This document shows, in pieces, positions 16,727-25,491 of a stretch of 64,000 bases of DNA. Source of the stretch: Arthrobacter alkaliphilus (GTDB taxonomy: Bacteria > Actinomycetota > Actinomycetes > Actinomycetales > Micrococcaceae); the NCBI RefSeq assembly GCF_021483235.1, contig NZ_JAKEEC010000017.1, forward strand, positions 13,495 through 77,494. Direction: 5' to 3'. Numbering within the stretch: position 1 is the first letter of the stretch; every line of letters begins with the position of its first letter. A model generated the notes under the pieces. The model searched no databases, had not been told where the DNA came from, and saw only the letters and a list, made by a program, of their open reading frames with translations. The position numbers and the translations under genes were made by a program.

Positions 16727-17680
16727 CTACTTGACACCGCCGGCGGTCATGCCGCCGACGAGGAAACGCTGGAAGATGAGGTAGAGGATGACCACCGGGG
16801 CTGCGCACACCAAGGATGCGGCCATCATTTGTCCGTAAAGGGGCAACGCCCCGCCTTCGGCGGAGGAACCGAAGATCTGCAGCACAACGGCAACGGTCTG
16901 GGTGTTTGGACGGGTCAGGACCGAGGCGAACATGACATCATTCCAGCCGAGCAGGAAGGAAAAGACGCCCGAGACCACCAAGCCCGGCCAGCTGAGCGGG
17001 AAGATAATCCGGAAAAGAACCCCGAGCGAGGAGGAGCCGTCAATGCGGGCTGCTTCCTCGAGTTCCTTGGGCAACCCCCGCAAGTAGGTGACCATGACCC
17101 AGGTGGAAAACGGCAGCGCAAAGGTCAGGTACGCGAGGAAAAGGCCCCAGTAGGTGCCAATGACCGTGATTCCCAGATAGTTGCCTGCCGAGGCGAAGAG
17201 CACAAACACCGGGAGCAGCAGCAAGCCGCCCGGAACACTTTGCAACCCTATGAGGCCGCGCAGAATGCTAAGCCGGCCCACGAACTCGAACCGGACCAGC
17301 ACGTAGGCGGTGATGATGCCCAACAAGGAGGAAACGACGGCGACCGCCCCGGCGATCATGACGCTGTTGATCAGCCCGTTGCCCAGCGGCAGGGTGCGCC
17401 AGATCTTGGAGTAATTGTCCAGGGTGAATTCGGTCGGGAAGAATGCTCCCCTGGCCACTTCCACATCGGAGTTCATGGAAGAGAACACGATGTACAGCAA
17501 GGGAATCGCGACCATGGCGCACAGCACAATGGTGCCTCCGACCAGCAGGGGTGCAGGGAGCAGCCGGTAGACCGCGGCAGTCTGCCGCCCGGTCTTGCGG
17601 GCGGCACTTCCAGTGCGAAGCGCCGGCGAGGTCTCCAGCGGGACGTCCAGAACGACGTCGGGGGCCTGGTTGTTGCTCAT
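16727..17680 (-). CDS. Carbohydrate ABC transporter permease (MalG type)
   Basis: The 317-residue protein has six predicted membrane segments. The cytosolic EAA loop, LPKELEEAARIDGSSSLGVLFRIIFP, contacts the ATPase subunit. The N-terminus extends about 35 residues into the cytosol. The gene starts within the stop of the other permease (4-bp overlap), so the pair is co-translated. No ATPase gene is in this cluster, so the importer probably shares a multipurpose ATPase of the MsiK type, as is common for actinobacterial family-1 sugar importers. Confidence 0.92.
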   Translation of the reverse strand: MSNNQAPDVVLDVPLETSPALRTGSAARKTGRQTAAVYRLLPAPLLVGGTIVLCAMVAIPLLYIVFSSMNSDVEVARGAFFPTEFTLDNYSKIWRTLPLGNGLINSVMIAGAVAVVSSLLGIITAYVLVRFEFVGRLSILRGLIGLQSVPGGLLLLPVFVLFASAGNYLGITVIGTYWGLFLAYLTFALPFSTWVMVTYLRGLPKELEEAARIDGSSSLGVLFRIIFPLSWPGLVVSGVFSFLLGWNDVMFASVLTRPNTQTVAVVLQIFGSSAEGGALPLYGQMMAASLVCAAPVVILYLIFQRFLVGGMTAGGVK

Positions 17681-18648
17681 TTCTTGCCTCCCGCGTCGGT
17701 TCCGGTGTCGAGTCGAACGGCCTTCAAATAGAAGTAGAGCGGGAGGGCGATCAGCAAAAGCGAAATCAGTGCCATCGCCGCGCCCATCCCGAACCGAAGG
17801 CTCGTGAAACTCATGCTGTATACGAGGGTCGGCAGCACTTGCACGTCAAAAGGAGCCGGGACGCCGAACAGCAGAAAGGCGAGCGAGAAGTTATTCATGT
17901 GATGGAGCGTAGCGATCAGGCAGGCCAGGGCGACCGGTCCGCGCAAATAGGGGAAGATCACGTAGCGCAGCTTCGTCCACCAGAGGGCGCCGTCAATGGC
18001 AGCGGCCTCATGGACTTCCTGGTCAACGGATTGCAGCCCCGACAATGCCATGAGGTAGATGAACGGCCACGCCGCCCATACCTCAACCAGGATCAATACC
18101 CAGAAGCTGGCCGGACCGGTGAGCCATTGGCCGGCAGGCAATCCGAGCCCGGTCAGCACCTTGTTGACGATACCGTCGTGCTGGAGCATGGTGCGCCAGA
18201 AGCTTCCCACTACGAACGACGGAAGCACGTAGGGAACCAGGAACAGCGAGCGCACCAGCGACCTGCCGCGATAGGCGTTCTGGGTCGCCAGTGCGGCGTA
18301 GACACCGATCGGCACCGTGATGAGGGTGGCGATCACCGAGAAACCTACGCTGTTGCCGAAGGCGTGGACCAGGTCGGTGGAGGTGAACGCTTCGATGAAG
18401 TTGTTCAGTCCCACGAAGGGGGCGCTGATCCACTTGCGGATGGTGTACTGATCGAGCTGAAGCATCGCGATGTAGATGCCCAGGATCAGGGGGACGATGA
18501 TGATCAGGCCGATCAGGAGCGCACCCGGGGTGAGCATCCACAGGGGCCGGTTTTGTTCGCTAACAGTCCGCCGGCGCTTGGCGGACGGTTGCCCGCCAAG
18601 CCCCGGGGCGCGCCGCAGTGCGGCGTCTTTTTTCACCGTGATGCTCAC
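17677..18648 (-). CDS. Carbohydrate ABC transporter permease (MalF type)
   Basis: The 323-residue inner-membrane protein has six predicted helices, beginning with MLTPGALLIGLIIIVPLILG. The EAA-like loop is SVDQEVHEAAAIDGALWWTKLRYVIFP. It pairs with the downstream MalG-type subunit to form the membrane pore. Both junctions in this operon are 4-bp overlaps, which favours equal expression. The imported solute is not determined by sequence alone. Confidence 0.92.
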   Translation of the reverse strand: MSITVKKDAALRRAPGLGGQPSAKRRRTVSEQNRPLWMLTPGALLIGLIIIVPLILGIYIAMLQLDQYTIRKWISAPFVGLNNFIEAFTSTDLVHAFGNSVGFSVIATLITVPIGVYAALATQNAYRGRSLVRSLFLVPYVLPSFVVGSFWRTMLQHDGIVNKVLTGLGLPAGQWLTGPASFWVLILVEVWAAWPFIYLMALSGLQSVDQEVHEAAAIDGALWWTKLRYVIFPYLRGPVALACLIATLHHMNNFSLAFLLFGVPAPFDVQVLPTLVYSMSFTSLRFGMGAAMALISLLLIALPLYFYLKAVRLDTGTDAGGKK

Positions 18649-20012
18649 TTGTTTGCCGACGCCCTGTCGAGGGAGGCCTGTGCGTCCTTCTGGGCTTTAG
18701 CCAGCGAAGCCTTGAGGGTGGTTTCGTTGATGCTGCCATTGCCGAGGTCGGGGCGGGCCTGGACGACGACATTGGTCAGTGCCAACTGAATGTCGCCCCA
18801 TGCGCCGGTGAACGGCGTGGTCTTTGCCTTTGATGCCGAATCAATGATCGGCGACAACGACGGATCCGCGTCCTGGACCTTCTTGGCCGCCGATGCGTTC
18901 GTGGGAAGGTCCCCGAAGAGCTTGTTGTAGTTGATCTGCTCGTCGTCGCTGGTGAGCAGCTTGATGTATGCAGCCGCGAGGTCCTGGTTCTCCGAGTACT
19001 TGGCGATCACCAGGTTGTCACCGGAAATGATGGAGCTGACCGGCTGGCCACCGGACGGCGCGGAACTCTGTCCGGGCGGGACGGTCGGCATCACGGCGTA
19101 GGCGTATTTGCCCTTCACCGGTGAAGCGTCGAACGTGACCTTTGACGATGCGGTGGTCATGAGCATCATTGCGGACTTGCCCGAGGCGAAGTCGGCTGCG
19201 GCCTGGGTGTCGTTCCAGCCCACGGCGGCCGGGTTCACCACCTTGTCCTTGGTCAGCCAGCCGAAGTACGTTTCGTAGGCCTTGAGCACAGTCGGGTCAT
19301 CGATGCGGGCAGTCTTTCCATCCACGAGGGGGTTTCCGGACTGGTTGGCCATGGCCCACGCGAACTTCCACGGAGTGTAGTTGTCCGCGTATCCGGTCGC
19401 GAACCCGTAGGTGGATCCCGTGGTCAGCTTCTTGGCCTGATCCAGCAGCCCATCCCAGGTGTTCGCAGGCTTGTCCAGCCCGGCATTCTTGAACATCTCG
19501 GTGTTGTAGGCAAGAACGTAGGGCCTTGAGGTGAAGGGGACGCCCACTTCGTTCTGGGCGTCGGGACCGGAAATTCCGAGTGTTGCCGGAACAAAGCGGT
19601 CGCGGCCGCCGACTTTGCTCCACATTTTTGAGTCGAACTTCACGAATGCGTCCGTTGAGTACGCGGTGGGAGTGAAGGTGGTACCCACTGCGTAGACGTC
19701 CGGACCCTGGCCTGCGACTACGGAGGTTTGAATCTTTGAGAGCTCATCGTTGGCGTTGGCGAACGTCTCGAATTTCAGGTCGGCGCCGGTCTGCTTCTTG
19801 AATGCCTCGGCAATGTGGGTCTGCCAAGCCTTGAACTGATCTGCCTTGTTTGTGTTGGCGCCGACGAGGACATCCAGTGTCTTGCCCTGCCCGTTGGGGG
19901 CGCCGTCGCTCGCACTTGTCGAACTGGCATCGGCACCGCAGCCGGTTACGCCCAGTGCTCCCAGCGAAACGAGAACGGCTGCGCCAATTAGTCGCGTCCT
20001 TGTGTTGTTCAT
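18645..20012 (-). CDS. ABC transporter sugar-binding lipoprotein (SBP family 1)
   Basis: The 455-residue extracellular binding protein starts with RTRLIGAAVLVSLGALGVTGCGAD, a signal peptide with a lipobox (VTGC). The mature protein shows the family-1 pattern, with FKAWQTHIAEAFKKQTG near the N-terminus, LAYNTEMFKNAGLDKPANTWDGLLDQAKKL in the middle, and a Lys/Ala-rich C-terminus. It is the first gene of the operon and is divergent from the LacI regulator, with operator-like palindromes in the shared promoter region. The ligand is probably a sugar or polyol. Confidence 0.92.
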   Translation of the reverse strand: MNNTRTRLIGAAVLVSLGALGVTGCGADASSTSASDGAPNGQGKTLDVLVGANTNKADQFKAWQTHIAEAFKKQTGADLKFETFANANDELSKIQTSVVAGQGPDVYAVGTTFTPTAYSTDAFVKFDSKMWSKVGGRDRFVPATLGISGPDAQNEVGVPFTSRPYVLAYNTEMFKNAGLDKPANTWDGLLDQAKKLTTGSTYGFATGYADNYTPWKFAWAMANQSGNPLVDGKTARIDDPTVLKAYETYFGWLTKDKVVNPAAVGWNDTQAAADFASGKSAMMLMTTASSKVTFDASPVKGKYAYAVMPTVPPGQSSAPSGGQPVSSIISGDNLVIAKYSENQDLAAAYIKLLTSDDEQINYNKLFGDLPTNASAAKKVQDADPSLSPIIDSASKAKTTPFTGAWGDIQLALTNVVVQARPDLGNGSINETTLKASLAKAQKDAQASLDRASANK

Positions 20013-20101
20013 GTCTTCTTAGTGCTCCTCGTTGAGTCGCCCCGAGATCTTCCGGGGGAAACCGGCCCGATAGACCGGATGTTAGCTGGAACACTATGCC
20101 A

Positions 20102-20127
20102 GTTGCTGCAACAAGTGCAACGGTTGC
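20102..20127. promoter_or_regulatory. Paired LacI-type operator palindromes
   Basis: Two 11-bp palindromes with odd centres, GTTGCTGCAAC (20102-20112) and GCAACGGTTGC (20117-20127), lie four bases apart between the divergent transporter operon and the LacI gene. They share the GCAAC/GTTGC arms in opposite order. LacI-family regulators usually bind such palindromes, so this is the likely site for the adjacent repressor. Confidence 0.6.
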
Positions 20128-20241
20128 CATAAATTGCCATTCTTGTCTTGCGGGGGTTGGTCTGTCACAGATGGGAAGGGGCCTCTGAGATGAGAGAAGA
20201 TGGACTCTCAGTACGCACAGCGGGCCGCAAGGGGGCAGCAT

Positions 20242-21279
20242 ATGAGCATAGGCGAGGCCAGCATTGGAGCCAGCCCCCTGGGGCGGGGACCGACTATCAG
20301 GGATGTCGCCGCCCTCAGCGGCGTGGCCGCCTCCACGGTCTCGCGGGCATTGACCCAGCCGCATCGCGTCAACCAAGCAACCAGGGAACGCATCGAAGCG
20401 GCTGCCAACGAACTGGGATACGTGCCCTCCGCACATCTACGGAGCACCGGCCCGGGCAGGTCCGGAGCCGTCGCCGTCCTGGTCCCGGATATCACGAATC
20501 CGTACTTTTTTGACTTCATCCGCAGCACCCAGCACCAACTCAAAACTGCCGGCTACACCCAGCTGCTCGTCGACACCGAAGAAGATGTCGAACTGGAAGC
20601 TACCTACTTGGACGAGTTCCGGAGCTCCGCCGTCGGCTTCATCCTTCCCGCGACCCGCCTCACCGACGAACAGCTCATCAGCGCCGCCGCCAAAACCCCC
20701 TTGGTGGCCATCAACCGCAGCACCCCGGGCGTCCCCAGCGTTGTCATCGATACCCCTTCTGGCGTGCAGCAGGCCATGGAGCATCTGTTCTCGCTCGGCC
20801 ACCGGGACATCGCCTATCTCGCGGGGCCGCCGAATTCCTGGTCGGACGGCCGGCGATGGGACGCATTGCAGGAGAGAGCCGAGTTACTCGGCATCACCAT
20901 CCGGCGCCTTGGACCCTATCACCCGAGCACGCGGTCGGGGGCCGCTGCCGCCGACACCTTGCTCAACAGCGGCGCAACCGCCTGCATTGCGTTCAACGAC
21001 CTGGTCGCCATCGGAGTCCTCGTCCGGCTGAGGGAACGCGGCATCGACGTCCCGGATGAAATGAGCGTCGTAGGGTGCGATGACATTTTCGGAGCCGATT
21101 TCTGCCAACCGCCCCTGACCACCCTCGCCGCGCCGATCGACCAGGCGGGGCGGGTCGCCACGGACATGCTCGTCAGCAGGCTGCGGCCAGGCCGCGCGCA
21201 GCTGCGCATGAAAGCTGAGCTCCCCACCCATCTGACGATCCGCGCCTCCACCGGCCCACCCCTCCGGCCCGCGAGGTGA
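20242..21279 (+). CDS. LacI family transcriptional regulator
   Basis: The protein has 345 residues from the ATG of MSIGEAS, which has AAGGGGG upstream; an ATG 14 codons earlier is possible. The helix-turn-helix is TIRDVAALSGVAASTVSRALTQP, followed by the hinge helix region RIEAAANELGYVPSAHLR. The effector domain has the periplasmic-binding fold, with VAVLVPDITNPYFFDFI and the dimer-type C-terminus FGADFCQPPLTTLAAP. It is divergent from the sugar operon and probably represses it until the imported sugar or a derivative binds. Confidence 0.93.
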   Translation: MSIGEASIGASPLGRGPTIRDVAALSGVAASTVSRALTQPHRVNQATRERIEAAANELGYVPSAHLRSTGPGRSGAVAVLVPDITNPYFFDFIRSTQHQLKTAGYTQLLVDTEEDVELEATYLDEFRSSAVGFILPATRLTDEQLISAAAKTPLVAINRSTPGVPSVVIDTPSGVQQAMEHLFSLGHRDIAYLAGPPNSWSDGRRWDALQERAELLGITIRRLGPYHPSTRSGAAAADTLLNSGATACIAFNDLVAIGVLVRLRERGIDVPDEMSVVGCDDIFGADFCQPPLTTLAAPIDQAGRVATDMLVSRLRPGRAQLRMKAELPTHLTIRASTGPPLRPAR

Positions 21280-21300
21280 CCCCTCCGGCCCCCTCTTGAA

Positions 21301-21360
21301 CAACGCGGGGTCACTTACGGCCTATGTGGCGCCGCTGGATGGGCCGTAAGTGACCCCGCG
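21301..21360. repeat. Palindromic intergenic repeat, family A copy 2
   Basis: The left arm (21303-21324) and right arm (21339-21360) are inverted copies of CGCGGGGTCACTTACGGC plus four more bases, with one mismatch. The element matches the one at 815-877. Here it lies between convergent genes, whereas copy 1 lies between divergent genes. Confidence 0.8.
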
Positions 21361-21377
21361 ATGCTGATACACGCAAG

Positions 21378-21408
21378 AAGGCCCCGCACCTATTAGGTGC
21401 GAGGCCTT
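21378..21408 (-). terminator. Terminator of the aldo/keto reductase gene
   Basis: A hairpin with arms AAGGCC-CGCACCT/AGGTGCG-GGCCTT lies 12 bp after the minus-strand stop. Read on the minus strand it is followed by CTTCTTGCG. It may also stop transcription coming from the LacI gene. Confidence 0.7.
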
Positions 21409-21419
21409 CCCCAAACGAA

Positions 21420-22259
21420 CTATGCGAAGTCTGAGACTGCCGGGTCCGGTCCGATCCGGCCTTCGGCGCCGCGGTCCAAGCCGTTGATAGCCTCGATGTC
21501 GGCGTCGTCCAGCGTGACGCCGAGGGCCGCGAAGTTCTCCTGGATCCGGGACTCAGTTACCGACTTGGGGATCACGACGTTGCCGATCGCCAGGTGCCAG
21601 GCAATAACCACCTGCGCCGGGGTGGCGTCGTGCTTGGCGGCAATCCGGGCGATGGTGGCGTCCTCAAGGAGCTCGCCGCCCTGGCCAAGAGGCGACCAGG
21701 CCTGGGTCAGGATGCCGCGGGCAGCGCCGAACTCGCGGAGTTCGGCCTGGTTGAAGAACGGGTGCAGCTCGATCTGGTGGATGGCAGGAACCACACCGGT
21801 CTCGTCGATCAGCCGCTGCAGGCCCTCCTTGCTGAAGTTGGAGACGCCGATGGACTTGACGCGGCCGCGCTTCTGCAGCTCGATGAGCGCCTTCCAGGTG
21901 TCCACGAACTTGTCCTGCTTGGGCTGCATCCAGTGGATCAGGTACAGGTCAAGGGTTTCCAAGCCAAGCCGGTTCATGGACTCTTCGAAAGCCGCGAGCG
22001 TGGACTCGTAGCCCTGGTCCGCGTTCCACAGCTTGGTGGTGATGAAGATTTCCTCGGCCTTGAGGCCCGAGGACGCGATGGCGCGTCCCACGCCGGCTTC
22101 GTTGCCGTAGATCTTGGCGGTATCGATGTGGCGGTAGCCGGCATCGAAGGCCTGACGCACTACTTTTTCGGCTACATCGTCCTCAACCTGCCACACCCCG
22201 TAGCCGAGCTGGGGGATGGAGTTGCCGTCATTAAAAGTAAGGTTCGGTGACGAAGTCAT
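21420..22259 (-). CDS. Aldo/keto reductase (2,5-diketo-D-gluconate reductase type)
   Basis: The protein has 279 residues from the ATG of MTSSPNL. The family tetrad is visible: Asp in AGYRHIDTAKIYGNE, Tyr in the same block, Lys in EEIFITTKLWNAD and His in LDLYLIHWMQP. The NADPH-binding end reads VVIPKSVTESRIQENFAAL, with the typical K-S-x-x-x-x-R pattern. Such enzymes reduce aldehydes and ketones in the cytosol. The true substrate is unknown. A terminator hairpin lies just after the stop, so the gene is monocistronic. Confidence 0.92.
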   Translation of the reverse strand: MTSSPNLTFNDGNSIPQLGYGVWQVEDDVAEKVVRQAFDAGYRHIDTAKIYGNEAGVGRAIASSGLKAEEIFITTKLWNADQGYESTLAAFEESMNRLGLETLDLYLIHWMQPKQDKFVDTWKALIELQKRGRVKSIGVSNFSKEGLQRLIDETGVVPAIHQIELHPFFNQAELREFGAARGILTQAWSPLGQGGELLEDATIARIAAKHDATPAQVVIAWHLAIGNVVIPKSVTESRIQENFAALGVTLDDADIEAINGLDRGAEGRIGPDPAVSDFA

Positions 22260-22371
22260 GGCTCCCATCCTGCCAGCGTCCACCAAGGATGGCTACGGAT
22301 TCCGCGCCTCTAAGCTAGCCGCTTAATAGTTGTCACGAGGGAATAGACGCGTCTGCACCTAACCGGTGGCG

Positions 22372-22824
22372 CTATGAGGCGGCAGGGGTCTCCAGCAACC
22401 GTTCAGCTTCCTCGACGTGCTCATAAACGGCTTCGGCGCGTCGTCGTACCGAAGCCGCTCCGACAGGAACGGGCCCGACGGCGAGACGCAGCATCGCGGC
22501 CGCCTCCGCCGTCGTGGCAAGCGAGTTTCCCGCTTTGGACAGGGCGCGATGCACGCTTGCCAGGGATCCGGGAATATCCAGTCCCTCACTGGGCGCACGG
22601 CGCTGCGCCTCCATGCAGATGGCACGCACCTTGGACAACAAGTCCGCCAGTTCATTTGCGATGACTACGAGCTCGCCGTATAGCTGCTCGTCCTCGACGC
22701 CTTCCAGCACTTGGTGATACCGATCGAGGCCGCGCTGAAACCGGTCGTGGGCGCGTCGCCACAGTCCTTTGCCAAGTTCGGCGTCATCCTTCCGTCCCTG
22801 CCGGACGGCCCCAAAGAACCCCAA
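22372..22824 (-). CDS. Hypothetical helical protein downstream of Bpa
   Basis: This soluble, almost wholly alpha-helical protein of 150 residues contains segments such as RFQRGLDRYHQVLEGVEDEQLYGELVVIANELADLL and ends in EAERLLETPAAS. There is no signal peptide or membrane segment. I do not recognise a named domain. Its start is eight bases after the Bpa stop, so the two are likely one operon. A role linked to the proteasome activator is possible by context only. Confidence 0.7.
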   Translation of the reverse strand: MGFFGAVRQGRKDDAELGKGLWRRAHDRFQRGLDRYHQVLEGVEDEQLYGELVVIANELADLLSKVRAICMEAQRRAPSEGLDIPGSLASVHRALSKAGNSLATTAEAAAMLRLAVGPVPVGAASVRRRAEAVYEHVEEAERLLETPAAS

Positions 22825-22832
22825 CGCGGCGC

Positions 22833-23483
22833 TCAGAGGTACTGGCCCGGACCGTGGTCCGGTTCTTTGCGATCCGGTTTGCCAGGTTCCGCTTCCTTGC
22901 CGGGAAGGCGGGCCCGCTGGGGCTCACCGTTCTCACCAATAACGACTCCGGGGGCAATCATGGTTCCGGGCGGGAGCTGGCGGAGCTGCAACTGGGCAAC
23001 AGCGTGCTCCCGGGCAGCCTGCTGGGCAGCCATTGCGGTCTGGATTCCATGGAACAACCCCTCGAGCCAACCGACAAGCTGCGCCTGCGCGATCCGAAGC
23101 TCGGCGTCGGAAGGGGTGGCGTTTTCCGGGAACGGGAGGCTGATGCGTTCCAGCTCTTCCACGAGTTCCGGAGCGAGGCCCTCCTCCAGCTCCCTGATGG
23201 AGCGCTCGTGGATTTCAGCAAGCCGTCCGCGCGCCGCGTCGTCCAAGGGGGCACTCTTCACTTCTTCAAGGAGTTGGCGGATCATCGTGCCGATCCGCAT
23301 GACCTTGGCGGGTTCATCGACGAGGTCCTGCAGGCTGGCCCGTTTCTCGGCGCCAGGCTTCCCGTCGGCTGTGGGATCCGCTTCCGATGTGCTCTGTGCC
23401 GCGCCAGCGTCCAAGGTTGTGCCCTCCACCGGGATGTCGTCAAAACTCTCGTCATTGGGTTGAGTGTCGTCCTGATCGCTCAT
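22833..23483 (-). CDS. bpa: Bacterial proteasome activator Bpa
   Basis: The 216-residue protein has an acidic disordered N-terminus, then a helical core with KRASLQDLVDEPAKVMRIGTMIRQLLEEVK and RLAEIHERSIRELEEGLAPELVEELERI. The C-terminus ends in GQYL, the proteasome-docking tail of mycobacterial Bpa/PafE, which opens the 20S gate without ATP. This implies the host has a 20S proteasome, although the prcBA genes are not in this window. The family match is strong in both core and tail. Confidence 0.9.
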   Translation of the reverse strand: MSDQDDTQPNDESFDDIPVEGTTLDAGAAQSTSEADPTADGKPGAEKRASLQDLVDEPAKVMRIGTMIRQLLEEVKSAPLDDAARGRLAEIHERSIRELEEGLAPELVEELERISLPFPENATPSDAELRIAQAQLVGWLEGLFHGIQTAMAAQQAAREHAVAQLQLRQLPPGTMIAPGVVIGENGEPQRARLPGKEAEPGKPDRKEPDHGPGQYL

Positions 23484-23578
23484 GCTTCATACTCTCATGG
23501 GCCGCAACTCAGCTCGGCGCCGTGACCAGTAATTAGGACGCCGCCCCCAGGGGGGCACCCTATGCGGCGGTTGACCCG

Positions 23579-24142
23579 TTACCCCGGACGGGTTCCGACC
23601 ACGCTGTTGCCGGCACCATTGGACTGCTGGACCAACCTGGCTTCGCAAAGATCCAGCCAGCGGGCCTCCGCCTCGGCGTGGAAGATCAGGGAGTCCAGGA
23701 CAAGCAGCTTGGCCGTATCCGTCGCCCGCTGGTTGGCGGCCAGGTCCTTGCGGTCCTGGGTGTACCCCTGAAGTTCCCGGAGGGATACCTGACGCTGGGC
23801 ATGGATGAGCGCGTGCGCGTCGGTCCCTTCCGTCGCGACAGCCAACGCCAGTTTGATGGCCAATTCGTTCCTCGGCGGCGCCCCACGCTCCACCGCAGTT
23901 GAAAACCATCGGCGGATCTCCGCGGTCCCCTCGTCTGTGATGCTGAAAAGCACGTGGCCGCGGCCGTCGTCGTCCTCTTTGCGGACCAAAGCGTCGCGAT
24001 CCAGCCGGTTCAGCGTGGTGTACACCTGTCCGATGTTGAGCGGCCAGACGGATCCTGTGCGTTCCTCGAACGCCGCCCTCAGTTGGTAACCGTAGCGTGG
24101 TTTCTCGTGAAGCAATGCGAGGATGCTGTACCGGATGGACAA
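23579..24142 (-). CDS. PadR family transcriptional regulator
   Basis: The protein has 187 residues. The winged helix begins SIRYSILALLHEKPRYGYQLRAAFEERTG and contains IGQVYTTLNRLDRDALVRKEDDDGRGHVLFSITDEG, the PadR wing. A C-terminal helical dimerisation domain follows, as in the Vir-type PadR group. The start is a TTG preceded by GAAGGAG. It lies 36 bp after the quinone oxidoreductase on the same strand, so it may be co-transcribed and may regulate it. Confidence 0.9.
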   Translation of the reverse strand: MSIRYSILALLHEKPRYGYQLRAAFEERTGSVWPLNIGQVYTTLNRLDRDALVRKEDDDGRGHVLFSITDEGTAEIRRWFSTAVERGAPPRNELAIKLALAVATEGTDAHALIHAQRQVSLRELQGYTQDRKDLAANQRATDTAKLLVLDSLIFHAEAEARWLDLCEARLVQQSNGAGNSVVGTRPG

Positions 24143-24178
24143 TCGTTCTCCTTCGTACTGCCTGGTTTCCGGGCGCCG

Positions 24179-25162
24179 CTAGAGCAGCAGCAGGACTTTG
24201 CCCATGTGCTCGCCGGAATCGAAGTACTCGTGGGCTTCGCGGACCTGCTCCAGGGGGAACGACTTGGCCACGAACGGCTTGATCCGCCCGTCGGCCAGCA
24301 TCGGCCAGACCGTTTCGCGGACCGCGTTCATGATGACACCTTTTTCGGCGACCGGCCTTGGGCGCAGCGCTGTGCCGATGATTGCCGCCCGCTTGCTGAC
24401 CAGCTGGCCGAGGTTGAGTTCGCCTTTGACGCCGCCCTGCAGCCCGATCACCACCAGCCGGCCGTAGTCCGCGAGCGCTTCCACGTTCTGCTCCAGGTAT
24501 TTGGCACCGACGACGTCGAGAATCACATCCGCGCCTTTTCCGCCGTTTTGTGCCTTGAGGCTTTCGGCGAAGTTTTCTTCGGCGTAATTGATGGCGATGT
24601 CGGCTCCGAGGAAGGCTTTCGCGGTTCCGACTTTCTCAGCAGTTCCGGCCGTCGTGGCTACCTTGGCACCGTAAGCTTTGGCGAGTTGGATGGCCATGGT
24701 GCCGATGCCGCCGGTGGCGCCATGGATCAGCACAGTCTCGCCGGCTTGCAGTTGTGCAGTCATGATGAGGTTCGAATACACCGTGGCGGCTACCTCAGGC
24801 AAGGACGCGGCGGTGACCAGGTCCACGCCGTCGGGCAATCGCAAGACCTGCTCTGCCGGGACAGCAACCTGCTGCGCATAGCCGCCGCCCGAAAGCAGGG
24901 CCACTACCTTGTCACCGACGGAAAACGGCTTGCTCACCTCCGGTCCAAATGCGGCGATCCTGCCGGAGACCTCAAGGCCTGGAATCTCGGACGCACCGGG
25001 TGGCGGCGGGTAGAAACCGCGGCGCTGTTGGACATCGGCCCTGTTCAGGCCGGCGGCGACGACGTCGATGAGCACCTCGCCGGGGCCGGGAACCGGGGCA
25101 GGGACGTCGCGGATATCCAGAACCTCGGGTCCGCCCGGTTCGGAGATATAGACGGCTTTCAT
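24179..25162 (-). CDS. NAD(P)H:quinone oxidoreductase, zinc-free MDR family
   Basis: This 327-residue enzyme of the medium-chain dehydrogenase superfamily begins MKAVYISEPGGPEVL. The NADPH-binding Rossmann motif is ETVLIHGATGGIGTMAIQLAKAYG and the catalytic domain has GLNRADVQQRRGFYPPPPGASEIPGLEVSG, the PIG3/QOR signature. The structural-zinc cysteines are absent, as expected. It likely reduces quinones or enones using NADPH. The PadR gene downstream may control it. Confidence 0.92.
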   Translation of the reverse strand: MKAVYISEPGGPEVLDIRDVPAPVPGPGEVLIDVVAAGLNRADVQQRRGFYPPPPGASEIPGLEVSGRIAAFGPEVSKPFSVGDKVVALLSGGGYAQQVAVPAEQVLRLPDGVDLVTAASLPEVAATVYSNLIMTAQLQAGETVLIHGATGGIGTMAIQLAKAYGAKVATTAGTAEKVGTAKAFLGADIAINYAEENFAESLKAQNGGKGADVILDVVGAKYLEQNVEALADYGRLVVIGLQGGVKGELNLGQLVSKRAAIIGTALRPRPVAEKGVIMNAVRETVWPMLADGRIKPFVAKSFPLEQVREAHEYFDSGEHMGKVLLLL

Positions 25163-25274
25163 AGCGTGCTCCCGATCTTGCTCAGTGCAATTGGCCTTTC
25201 AGACACCTTAACCGCGTCCATCGCGGCCGCAGGTTTTTGGCGCAGGCAACTCCCTATGAAACACTACTAGGCAG

Positions 25275-25362
25275 GGAAGGTTGTCCGAGCGGCCTAAGGA
25301 GCTGGTCTTGAAAACCAGTGTGCGGTAACCCCGCACCAAGGGTTCAAATCCCTTACCTTCCG
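25275..25362 (+). tRNA. tRNA-Ser (TGA)
   Basis: The acceptor GGAAGGT pairs with ACCTTCC, and the anticodon stem CTGGT/ACCAG encloses loop CTTGAAA (anticodon TGA). The long variable arm TGCGG...CCGCA marks a class II serine tRNA. The discriminator is G, and CCA (25363-25365) follows directly in the genome. Confidence 0.95.
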
Positions 25363-25375
25363 CCAAGTTAGTGGG

Positions 25376-25411
25376 ACCCCCGGCAAGCGAGAGCTCGCCG
25401 GGGGTTTCTTT
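25376..25411 (+). terminator. Terminator after tRNA-Ser(TGA)
   Basis: Arms ACCCCCGGC/GCCGGGGGT with an inner GAGAGCTC palindrome are followed by TTCTTT. It is a strong intrinsic terminator for the tRNA. Confidence 0.85.
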
Positions 25412-25491
25412 GCGTGGGACGCCACGGCCCGGGGCGGTCTGCCTAGATGGCCACCTTCGGCGGACCATTCCGCGCCGACTAAGTTGAAATC

